Positions 8,892-15,000 of a stretch of DNA of 15,000 bases are shown here, piece after piece. Position 1 is the first letter of the stretch. Each line of letters begins with the position of its first letter. The notes under the pieces were generated by a model that saw only the letters and a program-made list of their open reading frames with translations, did not search any database and had not been told where the DNA came from. Origin of the DNA: Eimeria necatrix (taxonomy: Eukaryota > Apicomplexa > Conoidasida > Eucoccidiorida > Eimeriidae). The stretch covers positions 25,001 to 40,000 of the forward strand of contig NW_013652280.1 in the NCBI RefSeq assembly GCF_000499385.1, read 5' to 3'. The translations under genes and the position numbers were made by a program.

Positions 8892-8999
8892 GTTGCTGCT
8901 GCTGCTGTTGCTGCTGCTGCTGTTGCTGCTGCTGCTGTTGCTGCTGCTGCTGTTGCTGCTGCTGCTGTTGCTGCTGCTGCTGTTGTTGCTGCTGCTGCT
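8892..8999. repeat. 15-bp minisatellite GTTGCTGCTGCTGCT
   Basis: Six perfect head-to-tail copies start at 8892, 8907, 8922, 8937, 8952 and 8967, then a degenerate copy runs to about 8999. The repeat is a higher-order version of the CTG tract with a regular GTT in every fifth triplet. On the minus strand it could encode poly-Gln (CAA among CAG), poly-Ser with Asn, or Ala with Thr. It is followed by a stop in the Gln frame. Confidence 0.9.
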
Positions 9000-9297
9000 G
9001 TTAGGGCTTGCCGCATTTATAAAAAAGGTTAGGAGCTCGCCCGTTCTAGGGCCTTCAGGGGGCCCCAGTTCGTGTGAAGCTTCTGCTGTTAACTCTAAAC
9101 CCTAAACCCTAAACCCTAAACCCTAAACCCTAAACCCTGAACCCTAGGCCCTAGACCCCAAAGTCTAGGCCTTAGGGCGTGAAACTTCGTGTTTGCTTAC
9201 AACTCTTTAAAACACGGCCAAGCAATATTTTTAGTCCCGAGGGTTTAGGGTTTAGGGTTTAGGGTTTAGGGTTTAGGGTTTAGGGTTTGTGTTACAG

Positions 9298-9349
9298 GTT
9301 CTAACAGCAGCCGACGCGCATGCAGCCTCAAGTCCCTTCCGGAACAGTA
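9298..9349 (+). other. Possible exon, perhaps 5' UTR of gene B
   Basis: The block sits between a good acceptor (GTGTTACAG) and a good donor (GTAAGG), with a TTTAGGG array on its left and a CCCTAAA array on its right, exactly as the coding exons of gene B are flanked. One frame is open (VLTAADAHAASSPFRN). No upstream ATG can be joined to it, so it may be untranslated or belong to a longer N-terminus. Confidence 0.35.
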
Positions 9350-9659
9350 AGGCACTAAACCCTAAACCCTAAGCCTCGAACCATAAACCCTAAACCCTAA
9401 ACCCTAAAGTCTAAACCCTTGCTACTAAACCACCCTTTAGGGATAGTGCTGGAGGTACTAAACCCTCCTGCTGCTCTTCTTCTGCTTCGACCTTGCGCGG
9501 ATCTTGAGGGTTTAAACCCTAAACCCTAAACCCTAAACCCTAACCCTAGAACTCCAAGCCCTAAACCCTAAACCCTAAACCCTAAACCCTAGCGGTGCTT
9601 AGCATGGCTTCCTAGCAAAGGCGAGGAGGGACTTTCTCCCTGCCAGGCTGCGGCCATCT

Positions 9660-9800
9660 CCAGCAGCTGCTGCTGCAGCAGCAGCAGCAGCAGCAGCAGC
9701 GCTTAGAAGAGCAGCAGCAGCAGCAGCAGAAAGAACAAGAACAGCACCAAAGGCGCAAGGGAGAGGAGCAGCAGCAGCAGCTGCTGCTGCAGGAAGGGCC
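9660..9800 (+). repeat. CAG tract upstream of gene B start
   Basis: Interrupted CAG repeats encode a Gln/Glu-rich stretch on the plus strand (LEEQQQQQQKEQEQHQRRKG) that ends at a TGA, 9805-9807. Another frame is open from 9707 to the donor at 9848 and ends NCSRTTKM, but contains no ATG before 9845. The tract may be 5' UTR, or part of an N-terminal extension that starts outside a recognisable exon. Confidence 0.5.
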
Positions 9801-9844
9801 TGATTGATGCAGCAGCAGCAGCGAATTGCTCACGGACGACAAAG

Positions 9845-12800
9845 ATGGTAAACCCTAAACCCTAAACCCTAAACCCTAAACCCTAAAGCGCAGTTTTACC
9901 GTATAAGAGCAGATCTGTCTGAGCTCAGCAAGAGCTGGGTCTCCTGCCCAGCAGGCGCTAGGGTTTAGGGTTTGTAAGTGGGGTTGTTGCCGCGTGCAGT
10001 GGCTGCAAGGGTTTAGGGTTTAGGGTTTAGGGTTTAGGGTTTAGGGTTTGCTGCGCTGCAGTCGGTGCTGCTGCTGGGGGACGAAAACCTCACCTTTGCT
10101 GGCTGCTTGCTGCAGCAGCTGCGGGCGGAGGGCCACGGGCCGAAGTTGACAGTGACAGTGACTCTTGCTGCTGAGAGTGTCAGGGTACCTAAACCCTAAA
10201 CCCTAAACCCTAAACCCTAAACCCTAGGCCCTAAACCCTAGTTCGTGGCTGCGCGTGCTGCGCGGCGGCTGCGCCGCGCGTCTCTGCGCAGCCGCCGAGG
10301 GCCTTCGGCGCGGGGGCGGGGCCGCGGGCTCAGGGCTTAGGGTTTAGGGTTTAGGGTTTAGGGTTTAGGGTTTAGGGTTTGCGAGCAGGAGGAAGTGCTG
10401 CAGCGCGCAAACGCCCTCACTGCTGCTGGGGTTTCTGTCCTCTTTGGGGCTTCGCCGCTGCAGCTCAAAACTGAAAACTTTGGATCTCGTTTTCAGGAGT
10501 TTGTTGCAGTGCTTCCGGGGCTGCCATTCCACGGGTAAACCCTAAACCCTAAACCCTAAACCCTAAACCCTAAACCCTAGGCCGTGGGCCCTAGGGGTCC
10601 GGGGCCGGCGGGCCGCGCGCCCTGCGGCGCGGAACGGCTGGGCTCGAGGGTTTAGGGTTTCGGGCCTAGGGTTTAGGGTTTAGGGTTTAGGGTTTAGGGG
10701 TTCGAGGCAGCGAGAGCCGGCCGGGCGGGAGCTGCGCTTGGGGGTTTCGGGCTTGCTAGGGTTTAGGGTTTAGGGTTTAGGGTTTAGGGTTTAGGGTTTA
10801 GGGTCTCGTCGCAGGGAGCGCAGGACAGATGCGAGTCCGCCCTCCGACGACGGCGGGGGATGTGTCTAATTCTTAGCGTGTAGGGTTTAGTGTTTAGGGT
10901 TTGGGGTCTAGGGTTTAGGGTTTAGGGTTTAGGGTTTAGGGTTTAGGGTTTATAGCATCTCGACTGCGAGTGCGCCGTCCAACGACAGCGGAGGATGGCA
11001 GCTTTGCTGTTTGCCTCTTTGCGTTGAGGCCCTGCTAGGGTTTGGGGCCTGGGGTTTCGGGCCTAGGGTTTAGGGTTTAGGGTTTAGGGTTTAGGGTTTA
11101 GGGTTTGGGGTTTGCGCAGGTGCCCGGAGTTCATCCCGTTTGGCTGTGCGCTGTTTCAGCTGCGGCTGCACCACTTTTTGTTTGCTTGTGCAAAAGCAGC
11201 AAAGGGGGTTTGTTCTCCTCACGGGAGGTTTAGGGTTTTGTGGGCTTCCCAAACCCTAGTTGAGGGTTTAGGGTTTGAGTTGCCTTTCCCCTCCATTGAC
11301 TTCGGGGCCCTCGCCACTTTCTGCCAGATCACCCGCACTCCCCAGCACGACGTAACCCCAAACCCTAAACCCTAAACCCTAAACCCTAAACCCTAAACCC
11401 TCCATTGACTTCGGGGCCCTCGCCACCTTCTGCCAGATCACCCGCACTCCCCAGCACGACGTAACCCCAAACCCTAAACCCTAAACCCTAAACCCTAAAC
11501 CCTAAACCCTAGGGGGCCTCCGGCCGAAGCCCCTGCGTCCCCGCTTCAAACTCCAGGAGGTGCTGTTTGCTTTCGGCTTCTGCTTGGAGGGCTTCTGCAG
11601 CTTCGCCGCAAGGGTTTAGGGTTTAGGGTTTAGGGTTTAGGGTTTAGGGTTTAGGGTTCGTGCGCAGACGCCGCTGGACTTGACGCAGTATGGCAACTGG
11701 CAGCCGATGATCCACCCCCACGAGCCCATAGTAAACCCTAAACCCTAAACCCTAAACCCTAAACCCTAATTTTGCGAGGGGAGCAGCAGCTCTTTCCCGA
11801 CAGGACGGCTTAAAAGGCCAGCAGAAGTGAAAGCTAAGCTTCTAGGGTTTAGGGTTTAGGGTTTAGGGTTTAGGGTTTAGGGTTTGCTTCAGGATGAAGA
11901 CAAGCTCTCGCTGATTCTTCAGACTCTTCAGTTCCACACCCTCAGTCTCGAGCGAAGCCAGGGAAACCAGCGGGTCAAACCCTAAACCCTAAACCCTAAA
12001 CCCTAAACCCTAATAACAGGTCGAATAAATGCCCTGCTTCTTCCATTCGACGAAACCCTCCGCAGCGAACCCCCCGAGGGCAGGTTTGGGGCCAGCAAAC
12101 TAGGGTTTAGGGTTTAGGGTTTAGGGTTTAGGGTTTGCGGGCTCAGGACCCGGTGAATTTTTTGCGGATTCCGCAAAGTTTGTTTCAGTTTGATCTTCGA
12201 GTTCTTCCAAATGTAAATAATTTATTTATTTTTGATTTGAAAGACAAAAACGAAAAAAGTGTCAACTGCCTCAAACTCACTCTCAAATACGACCCCAGGA
12301 TCACCGGTGCTTCAAACCCTAAACCCTAAACCCTAAACCCTAAACCCTAAACCCTAGCCCTGGGCGCCGAACCGCGGGCCCTAAGCCCCAGACCCAGCGA
12401 GGCCGCCGCAGCCCGTGCGCAGAAACGCAGCGCCTGCTGCACCCGGCTGCTCCTAGGGTTTAGGGTTTAGGGTTTAGGGTTTAGGGTTTAGGGTTTGCTG
12501 CCTGTGCAGGCTGGAGAGGCGAGGGCGCTCCTCCCGTACACCCCAAAGGGGGAAAGAGCCGCGGCGCCGGTAAACCCCAAACCCTAAACCCTAAACCCTA
12601 AACCCTAAACCCTCGAGCCAAGGCGAAGTCTCATTATCAAGTAGTTCACGAGGCCCTCAGCAGCCAGCGTACTTTGAAGCTGGGGTCCCTCTTTCAGGGT
12701 TTAGGGTTTAGGGTTTAGGGTTTGTGCCGCAGAGCCTGCGGGGGCCGCGCCGGTTCCAGGAGGGCTCGAAGAAGGAAACAGAAAGCGGTAGATAAACCCT

Positions 12801-13192
12801 AAACCCTAAACCCTAAACCCTGGACTGAGGCAGGGGCGCGCTGTTTTGTCTAGGGGGCGACGACTTAGGGTTTAGGGTTTAGGGTTTAGGGTTTGGGGTT
12901 TGCTGCTACAGGGCCTTCAACACATTTTATCCGCCGGAGAAGCGCCACGAACCCTCGCCGCCCGAAACGAAACGTAAGCCTTAGGGTTTAGGGTTTAGGG
13001 TTTAGGGTTTGGGGTTTACGGCGTGGGGCCAGCAGTCATGGGTGCGCTCTCAAGGGTTTAGGGTTTGGCTATTTAGAATCCCGAAACCCTAACTCTAAAC
13101 CCTAAACCCTTGACTCTACTCTCGGGGTTTGCTGCTGCGCTGTGGCTTTGCTGTTTGTCTTCGCTGCAGCGCGGCCCAACCCAAAGTTGTGA
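9845..13192 (+). CDS. BMT5-like (DUF2431) Rossmann-fold rRNA methyltransferase
   Basis: Proposed exons are 9845-9847, 10062-10184, 10389-10534, 11120-11351, 11668-11730, 11893-11973, 12147-12306, 12510-12569, 12733-12787, 12912-12973 and 13170-13192. Every junction phase agrees and the sum is 1008 nt (335 residues plus TGA at 13190-13192). The second exon has the SAM-binding motif I, SVLLLGDENLTFAG, close to the BMT5 GEGDFSFA pattern. Next come VLQRANALTAAGVSVLFGAS (the strand/helix for SAM ribose and adenine), FVAVLPGLPFHG (where the family has a D-x-I-x-FNFPH block), RLHHFLFACAKAAK, and a strand plus GFELPFPSIDF. Known members methylate uridine N3 of large-subunit rRNA in the nucleolus. The C-terminal part (DPVNFLRIPQ, VNNLFIFDLKDKNEK) is not recognised. 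The start is uncertain: ATG at 9845 in good context (AAAGATGG) is immediately followed by the intron, giving MSVLLLGDENL; a longer N-terminus is possible. Confidence 0.7.
10185..10388 (+). other. Gene B intron 2: model intron with inverted telomere-like arrays
   Basis: The intron opens GTACCT, runs into a CCCTAAA array (10188-10228), crosses a very GC-rich core, then a TTTAGGG array (10336-10380), and ends GCGAGCAG. The core has an 11-bp perfect inverted repeat (GGCGGCTGCGC at 10264-10274, GCGCAGCCGCC at 10286-10296) and a CTTCGG sequence near 10305 that would form a UUCG tetraloop. The two arrays could pair over about 35-40 bases and enclose the core hairpin. Confidence 0.75.
10535..11119 (+). 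other. Gene B intron 3, longest intron, with repeated internal blocks
   Basis: This 585-base intron starts GTAAAC with a CCCTAAA array, and ends with a TTTAGGG array and TTTGCGCAG. Between them are a GC-rich core (10579-10640) and four further TTTAGGG arrays. Two unique spacers, at about 10827-10862 and 10961-10996, are diverged copies of each other (TGCGAGTCCGCCCTCCGACG against TGCGAGTGCGCCGTCCAACG). No coding potential was seen in it. Confidence 0.65.
11228..11281 (+). other. Telomere-like sequence apparently read as coding in gene B
   Basis: Within the fourth gene B exon, three degenerate heptamer stretches are in frame and read FRVLWASQTLVEGLGFEL. Treating 11228-11281 as an intron (GT..AG) would leave the wrong phase for the next block (LPFPSIDFGALATF). 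Read through, it gives a plausible beta-strand and GFEL segment where DUF2431 proteins have one. I therefore read it as coding. Confidence 0.6.
11292..11466 (+). repeat. 109-bp tandem duplication of a gene B exon end
   Basis: The end of exon 4 (11292-11357, encoding SIDFGALATFCQITRTPQHD and its GTAACC donor) recurs at 11401-11466. I see one substitution (ACT to ACC, synonymous). The second copy has a donor but no AG acceptor before it, since the preceding array is in the CCCTAAA orientation. It is therefore most likely a dead exon copy within intron 4. Confidence 0.85.
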
Positions 13193-13222
13193 GCCCCGCT
13201 GCTAAACCCTAAACCCTAAACC
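13193..13222. other. Very short convergent gap between genes B and D
   Basis: Only 30 bases separate the gene B stop (TGA, 13190-13192) from the more distal candidate stop of gene D (minus strand, 13225-13223). The gap is the start of a CCCTAAA array. If this end of gene D is used, the two 3' UTRs must overlap each other's coding exons. Confidence 0.5.
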
Positions 13223-13330
13223 CTAAACCCTAGCACCCGCTTTAAAAATGAGAGAGTCTAGGGCGAGAAAGGAAACATAACAGTTCGTGTCCCGGACGCC
13301 CAGCACCAACTGCTGGGGCTTCCACCATTG

Positions 13331-13391
<61 letters not shown>

Positions 13392-14488
13392 AGGGTTTTG
13401 CGGGTGCGGCGTCGGTACTGCGCCACGAGCTCTTTTGCCTACGGGGACTTTTAGTTTGCTTCTTGGCAGCAGCAAACCCTCATTTTTAAGGGTTTAGGGT
13501 TTTGGGGTCTGGGGTTTGCTGCTGCTGCTGCTGGTGCAGCCGCTGCAGCTCTTTCAAGATAAAGAAAGACTGTGCGCAGAAGCAGCAGCTGCAGCAGCAG
13601 CAGCGGTTTAGGGTTTGGACCTTGACTCGTGATTTAGGGTTTAGGGTTTGGACCTTAACACGCGATTTAGGGTTTAGGGTTTGGACCTTAACACGCGATT
13701 TAGGGTTTAGGGTTTGGACGGCGGCTGCGCTCGGCATCCGTGGACGGTCGAGGGTTTAGGGTTAGCAGCAGCAGAGCAGCAGAGGGTTTAGGGTTTAGGA
13801 TTAGCAGCAGCGGAGGATTTAGGGTTTAGGGTTTGGATCAGCAGAGGGTTTAGGGTTTGGAGCAGCAGAGGGTTTAGGGTTTAGGGTTAGGCGCGAGTGG
13901 CTGCGGCGGCGCGGCGCGCTTGCGCGCCAGCCCTTCGGCGCAGGGCCCCGGGCCACCTAGGGTTTAGGGTTTAGGGTTTAGGGTTTAGGGTTTAGGGTTT
14001 ACGAGGATCAGGCGGCACTCCTTGGCACTAGCAGCAGGAAAGTCAAACTCCCTCGCGTCGCTGAGGGCTTCAGCCATCAGGCAAACGAAAACCCCGCAGT
14101 CTTCGAGGGTTTGCTGCTGGGGGGAGTTGCTCTGCAGCAAACACAAGGGTTTAGGGTTTAGGGTTTAGGGTTTAGGGTTTAGGGTTTAGGGTTTGGGATT
14201 GGCTGCGGAGGCGGGCGGGCGCCAGCACGCGGCGCCAGCGCCCCGCAGCCGCTGCCGAGGGTTTGGCAATGGCCCTCCTAAACCCTCAACCCTAAACCCT
14301 AAACCCTAATAAGTAATAAACCCTAGTAAACCTAATAAACCCTAAACCCTAAACCCTAAACCCTACCTCAGCGTGCCTGCGCCTATTAACTCGAAAGCCC
14401 TCTGTCAGGGGACACCCTGAGACCACCGCAACGCAAAGCAGCAGCAGCAGGTGAAAAGCAGCAGCAGCAGCAGCAGCAGGAGCAACAA

Positions 14489-14523
<35 letters not shown>

Positions 14524-14645
14524 TCAACAACAACAGCAGCAGCAGCGGCAGCAACAGCAGCAGTAGCAGCAACAACAACAACCGCAACAACAGCAACAGT
14601 AGCAACAGCAACAACAACAGCAACAACAGCAGCGGCAACAACAAC

Positions 14646-14697
<52 letters not shown>

Positions 14698-14811
14698 CCT
14701 TTTTTGTCCAAGTGTTCCCTTTCTAAGTAAAACTTCATTCGCTCAAACCACTCTTTCCAAACAGCTCCAGCAAAGCCAGAGTCATATATCCTCAAGCGGC
14801 GACGCCCGGGG
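13223..14811 (-). CDS. Ulp1/SENP-family SUMO peptidase (C48), 5' end outside window
   Basis: Family C48 cysteine peptidases mature SUMO or remove it from proteins, with a His-Asp-Cys triad. Exon 14811-14367 reads RRLRIYDSGFAGAVW then KEWFERMKFYLEREHLDKKG, the usual IYDS strand and helix, followed by a long Ala/Val run and donor GTAGGG. Exon 14131-14003 reads SPQQQTLEDCGVFVCLMAEA, with the oxyanion Gln and catalytic Cys in DCGVFVC, then AKECRLIL. Phases agree. The catalytic His/Trp exon must lie beyond 14811. Two possible last exons follow, both phase 0: 13569-13486 (SFFILKELQRLH, Gln run, TPDPKTLNP, stop) and 13438-13223 (AKELVAQYRRRTRKTL, about 20 Gln, then EQWWKPQQLVLG, stop). In both the stop codon comes from telomere-like or adjoining sequence. 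Exon 13569-13486 has no donor, so the two exclude each other. The Ala/Val run sits inside the catalytic domain, and the usual linker before PQQ is not recognisable. Confidence 0.75.
13321..13395 (-). repeat. CAG tract encoding poly-Gln in a candidate last exon of gene D
   Basis: An almost pure CTG run on the plus strand gives about 20 Gln codons on the minus strand, between RRRTRKTL and EQWWKPQQ. Other frames on the minus strand would give Ala or Ser. The Gln frame is preferred because the flanking residues look like ordinary protein and the splice phase agrees. Confidence 0.7.
13617..13726. repeat. 33-bp minisatellite seeded by telomere-like units
   Basis: Three units of 33 bp start with GGACCTT at 13617, 13650 and 13683, and a truncated fourth begins at 13716. 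Each unit carries two TTTAGGG heptamers plus a 15-19 base unique part. The first unit differs at a few bases (TGACTCGTG against TAACACGCG). Since 33 is a multiple of 3, a plus-strand frame shows an 11-residue repeat. It lies in a gene D intron and is probably not translated. Confidence 0.9.
13755..13970. other. Degenerate repeat stretch and GC-rich hairpin in gene D intron
   Basis: Short alternating AGCAGCAG and TTTAGGG pieces (13755-13888) are followed by a GC-rich core. That core has a perfect inverted repeat with a two-base loop, GGCGCGC at 13913-13919 and GCGCGCC at 13922-13928, then CCTTCGGCGC at about 13931. The same CCTTCGGCGC string occurs in gene B intron 2. No coding sequence was found. 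Confidence 0.6.
14444..14698 (-). repeat. CAG/CAA tract within gene D exon
   Basis: Interrupted CAG and CAA triplets on the plus strand. In the gene D reading frame (minus) they encode about 80 residues of Ala with Val, Thr, Asp and Pro interruptions. Many CAA interruptions make this tract much less pure than the others. It could be an intron instead, using donor GTGCTG after the Lys-Lys codons, but then the phase into the next exon does not fit. Confidence 0.6.
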
Positions 14812-15000
14812 CTGCACACCCAAACCCTAAACCCTAAACCCTAAACCCTAAACCCTAAACCCTAAACCCTAGGAAGCGGGCCGCCGGCGCTTTAAGCTGC
14901 AGGCCAGGCCCGCGGGTTTGCGGCCTTCTGCAGCTGCTGCGGCACTCGGCCTTGCGGCGGAGATGGGTGGCTTCAAATCGAGGGTTTAGGGTTTAGGGTT
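14812..15000. other. Probable gene D intron at window edge
   Basis: A CCCTAAA array (14821-14871), a GC-rich core with CCGCGGG-like palindromes, and the start of a TTTAGGG array at 14982. This left-CCCTAAA, right-TTTAGGG layout is that of intron interiors elsewhere here. No conserved peptidase His/Trp motif was found in it, so the upstream exon should lie beyond 15000. Confidence 0.55.

Larger units (their letters stand above)
8539..9844. other. Divergent intergenic region between genes C and B
   Basis: This stretch separates the start of gene C (minus strand, 8538) from the proposed start of gene B (plus strand, 9845). It holds CTG-rich DNA (8539-9000), a 15-bp minisatellite, an A/T-rich TTTATAAAAAAGG motif at about 9016-9028 that could be TATA-like, telomere-like arrays, and a CAG tract (9660-9800). 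The long plus-strand frame running from 7931 to 8836 is almost pure Leu and Ala and is not credible as a gene. Both promoters must be here, but none can be placed with confidence. Confidence 0.5.
1013..15000. repeat. Interspersed telomere-like heptamer arrays (TTTAGGG / CCCTAAA)
   Basis: About 60 short arrays of two to nine heptamers. Main arrays reading TTTAGGG on the plus strand (approximate): 1988-2033, 2289-2348, 2430-2470, 2658-2713, 2841-2876, 3268-3302, 4579-4620, 6038-6064, 6208-6254, 9239-9289, 10007-10049, 10336-10380, 10660-10698, 10756-10803, 10915-10951, 11064-11114, 11610-11659, 11842-11886, 12101-12136, 12453-12497, 12697-12724, 12866-12902, 12981-13018, 13958-14001, 14144-14193. 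Main arrays reading CCCTAAA: 1836-1872, 3428-3466, 3578-3615, 3895-3931, 4324-4366, 4744-4781, 4876-4946, 5332-5375, 5857-5897, 6126-6156, 6361-6424, 6524-6561, 6734-6777, 7042-7090, 7208-7257, 9093-9140, 9515-9592, 9849-9886, 10188-10228, 10536-10578, 11358-11401, 11467-11510, 11732-11769, 11977-12013, 12312-12355, 12572-12612, 12792-12820, 13202-13232, 14340-14365, 14821-14871. Most lie within introns and close to splice sites. Confidence 0.95.

Noticed and set aside
9888..9955. Gene B exon reading FYRIRADLSELSKSWVSC
   Set aside because: Acceptor GCGCAG is acceptable, but the block lies inside the inverted-array intron 1 and no reliable donor was found. It remains a weak alternative for the N-terminus.
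12012..12102. Gene B exon reading INALLLPFDETLRSEPPEG
   Set aside because: Attractive on its own, but it lies inside a CCCTAAA..TTTAGGG intron and the flanking exons join in phase without it; TTTGGGG and CTAGGG give no good donor.
13604..13726. CRISPR-like array at the 33-bp repeats
   Set aside because: Units are contiguous, without unique spacers, contain telomere-like heptamers and lie in a eukaryotic intron.

Overview
The window looks like nuclear DNA of an Eimeria-type coccidian (Apicomplexa). Two repeat classes dominate it: trinucleotide CAG/CTG tracts, which give homopolymeric amino-acid runs when translated, and dozens of short interspersed arrays of the telomere-like heptamer TTTAGGG/CCCTAAA. 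That combination is the known signature of repeat-rich segments in Eimeria genomes. The species cannot be named from this sequence. No rRNA, tRNA, transposon or CRISPR array was seen.

Almost no gene is visible as one open frame. When short coding blocks are joined at GT..AG sites whose phases agree, four split genes emerge. Gene A (+, 1552-3431) is a PWP1-like WD-repeat protein lacking most of its WD domain. Gene C (-, 8538-3640) is a 14-exon helical-repeat protein of the apicomplexan heptatricopeptide/RAP-like kind; its joined exons total 2490 nt, exactly 830 codons including the stop. Gene B (+, about 9845-13192) is a BMT5-like (DUF2431) Rossmann methyltransferase of 11 exons and 1008 nt, exactly 336 codons including the stop. 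Gene D (-, 14811 to 13486 or 13223, 5' end outside the window) is a Ulp1/SENP-family (C48) cysteine peptidase with the DCGVFVC active-site block. A and C converge, C and B diverge, B and D converge.

Layout: 1-61 AT-rich; 108-430 CTAG/GCTA repeats; 480-960 CAG/CTG tract with no convincing gene; 1013-1546 telomere-like block; 1552-3431 gene A; 3432-3639 short convergent intergenic stretch; 3640-8538 gene C; 8539-9844 divergent intergenic region with CTG repeats, a 15-bp minisatellite and a possible 5' UTR exon; 9845-13192 gene B; 13223-14811 gene D; 14812-15000 probable gene D intron.

The most striking pattern is how the telomere-like arrays sit in the genes. In nine of ten gene B introns, and in several of genes A, C and D, the intron starts at or near a CCCTAAA array (often with donor GTAAACCC) and ends shortly after a TTTAGGG array. 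Each such intron is therefore bounded by a long inverted repeat that could pair in the pre-mRNA and bring the two splice sites together. The arrays also supply splice acceptors (TTTAG), stop codons and, in two places, apparently coding sequence. Genes A, B and C each carry an internal duplication involving an exon; in A and C the duplication keeps the frame. The gene functions (ribosome biogenesis, rRNA methylation, organellar RNA handling, SUMO processing) are unrelated housekeeping roles and do not form an operon-like unit.
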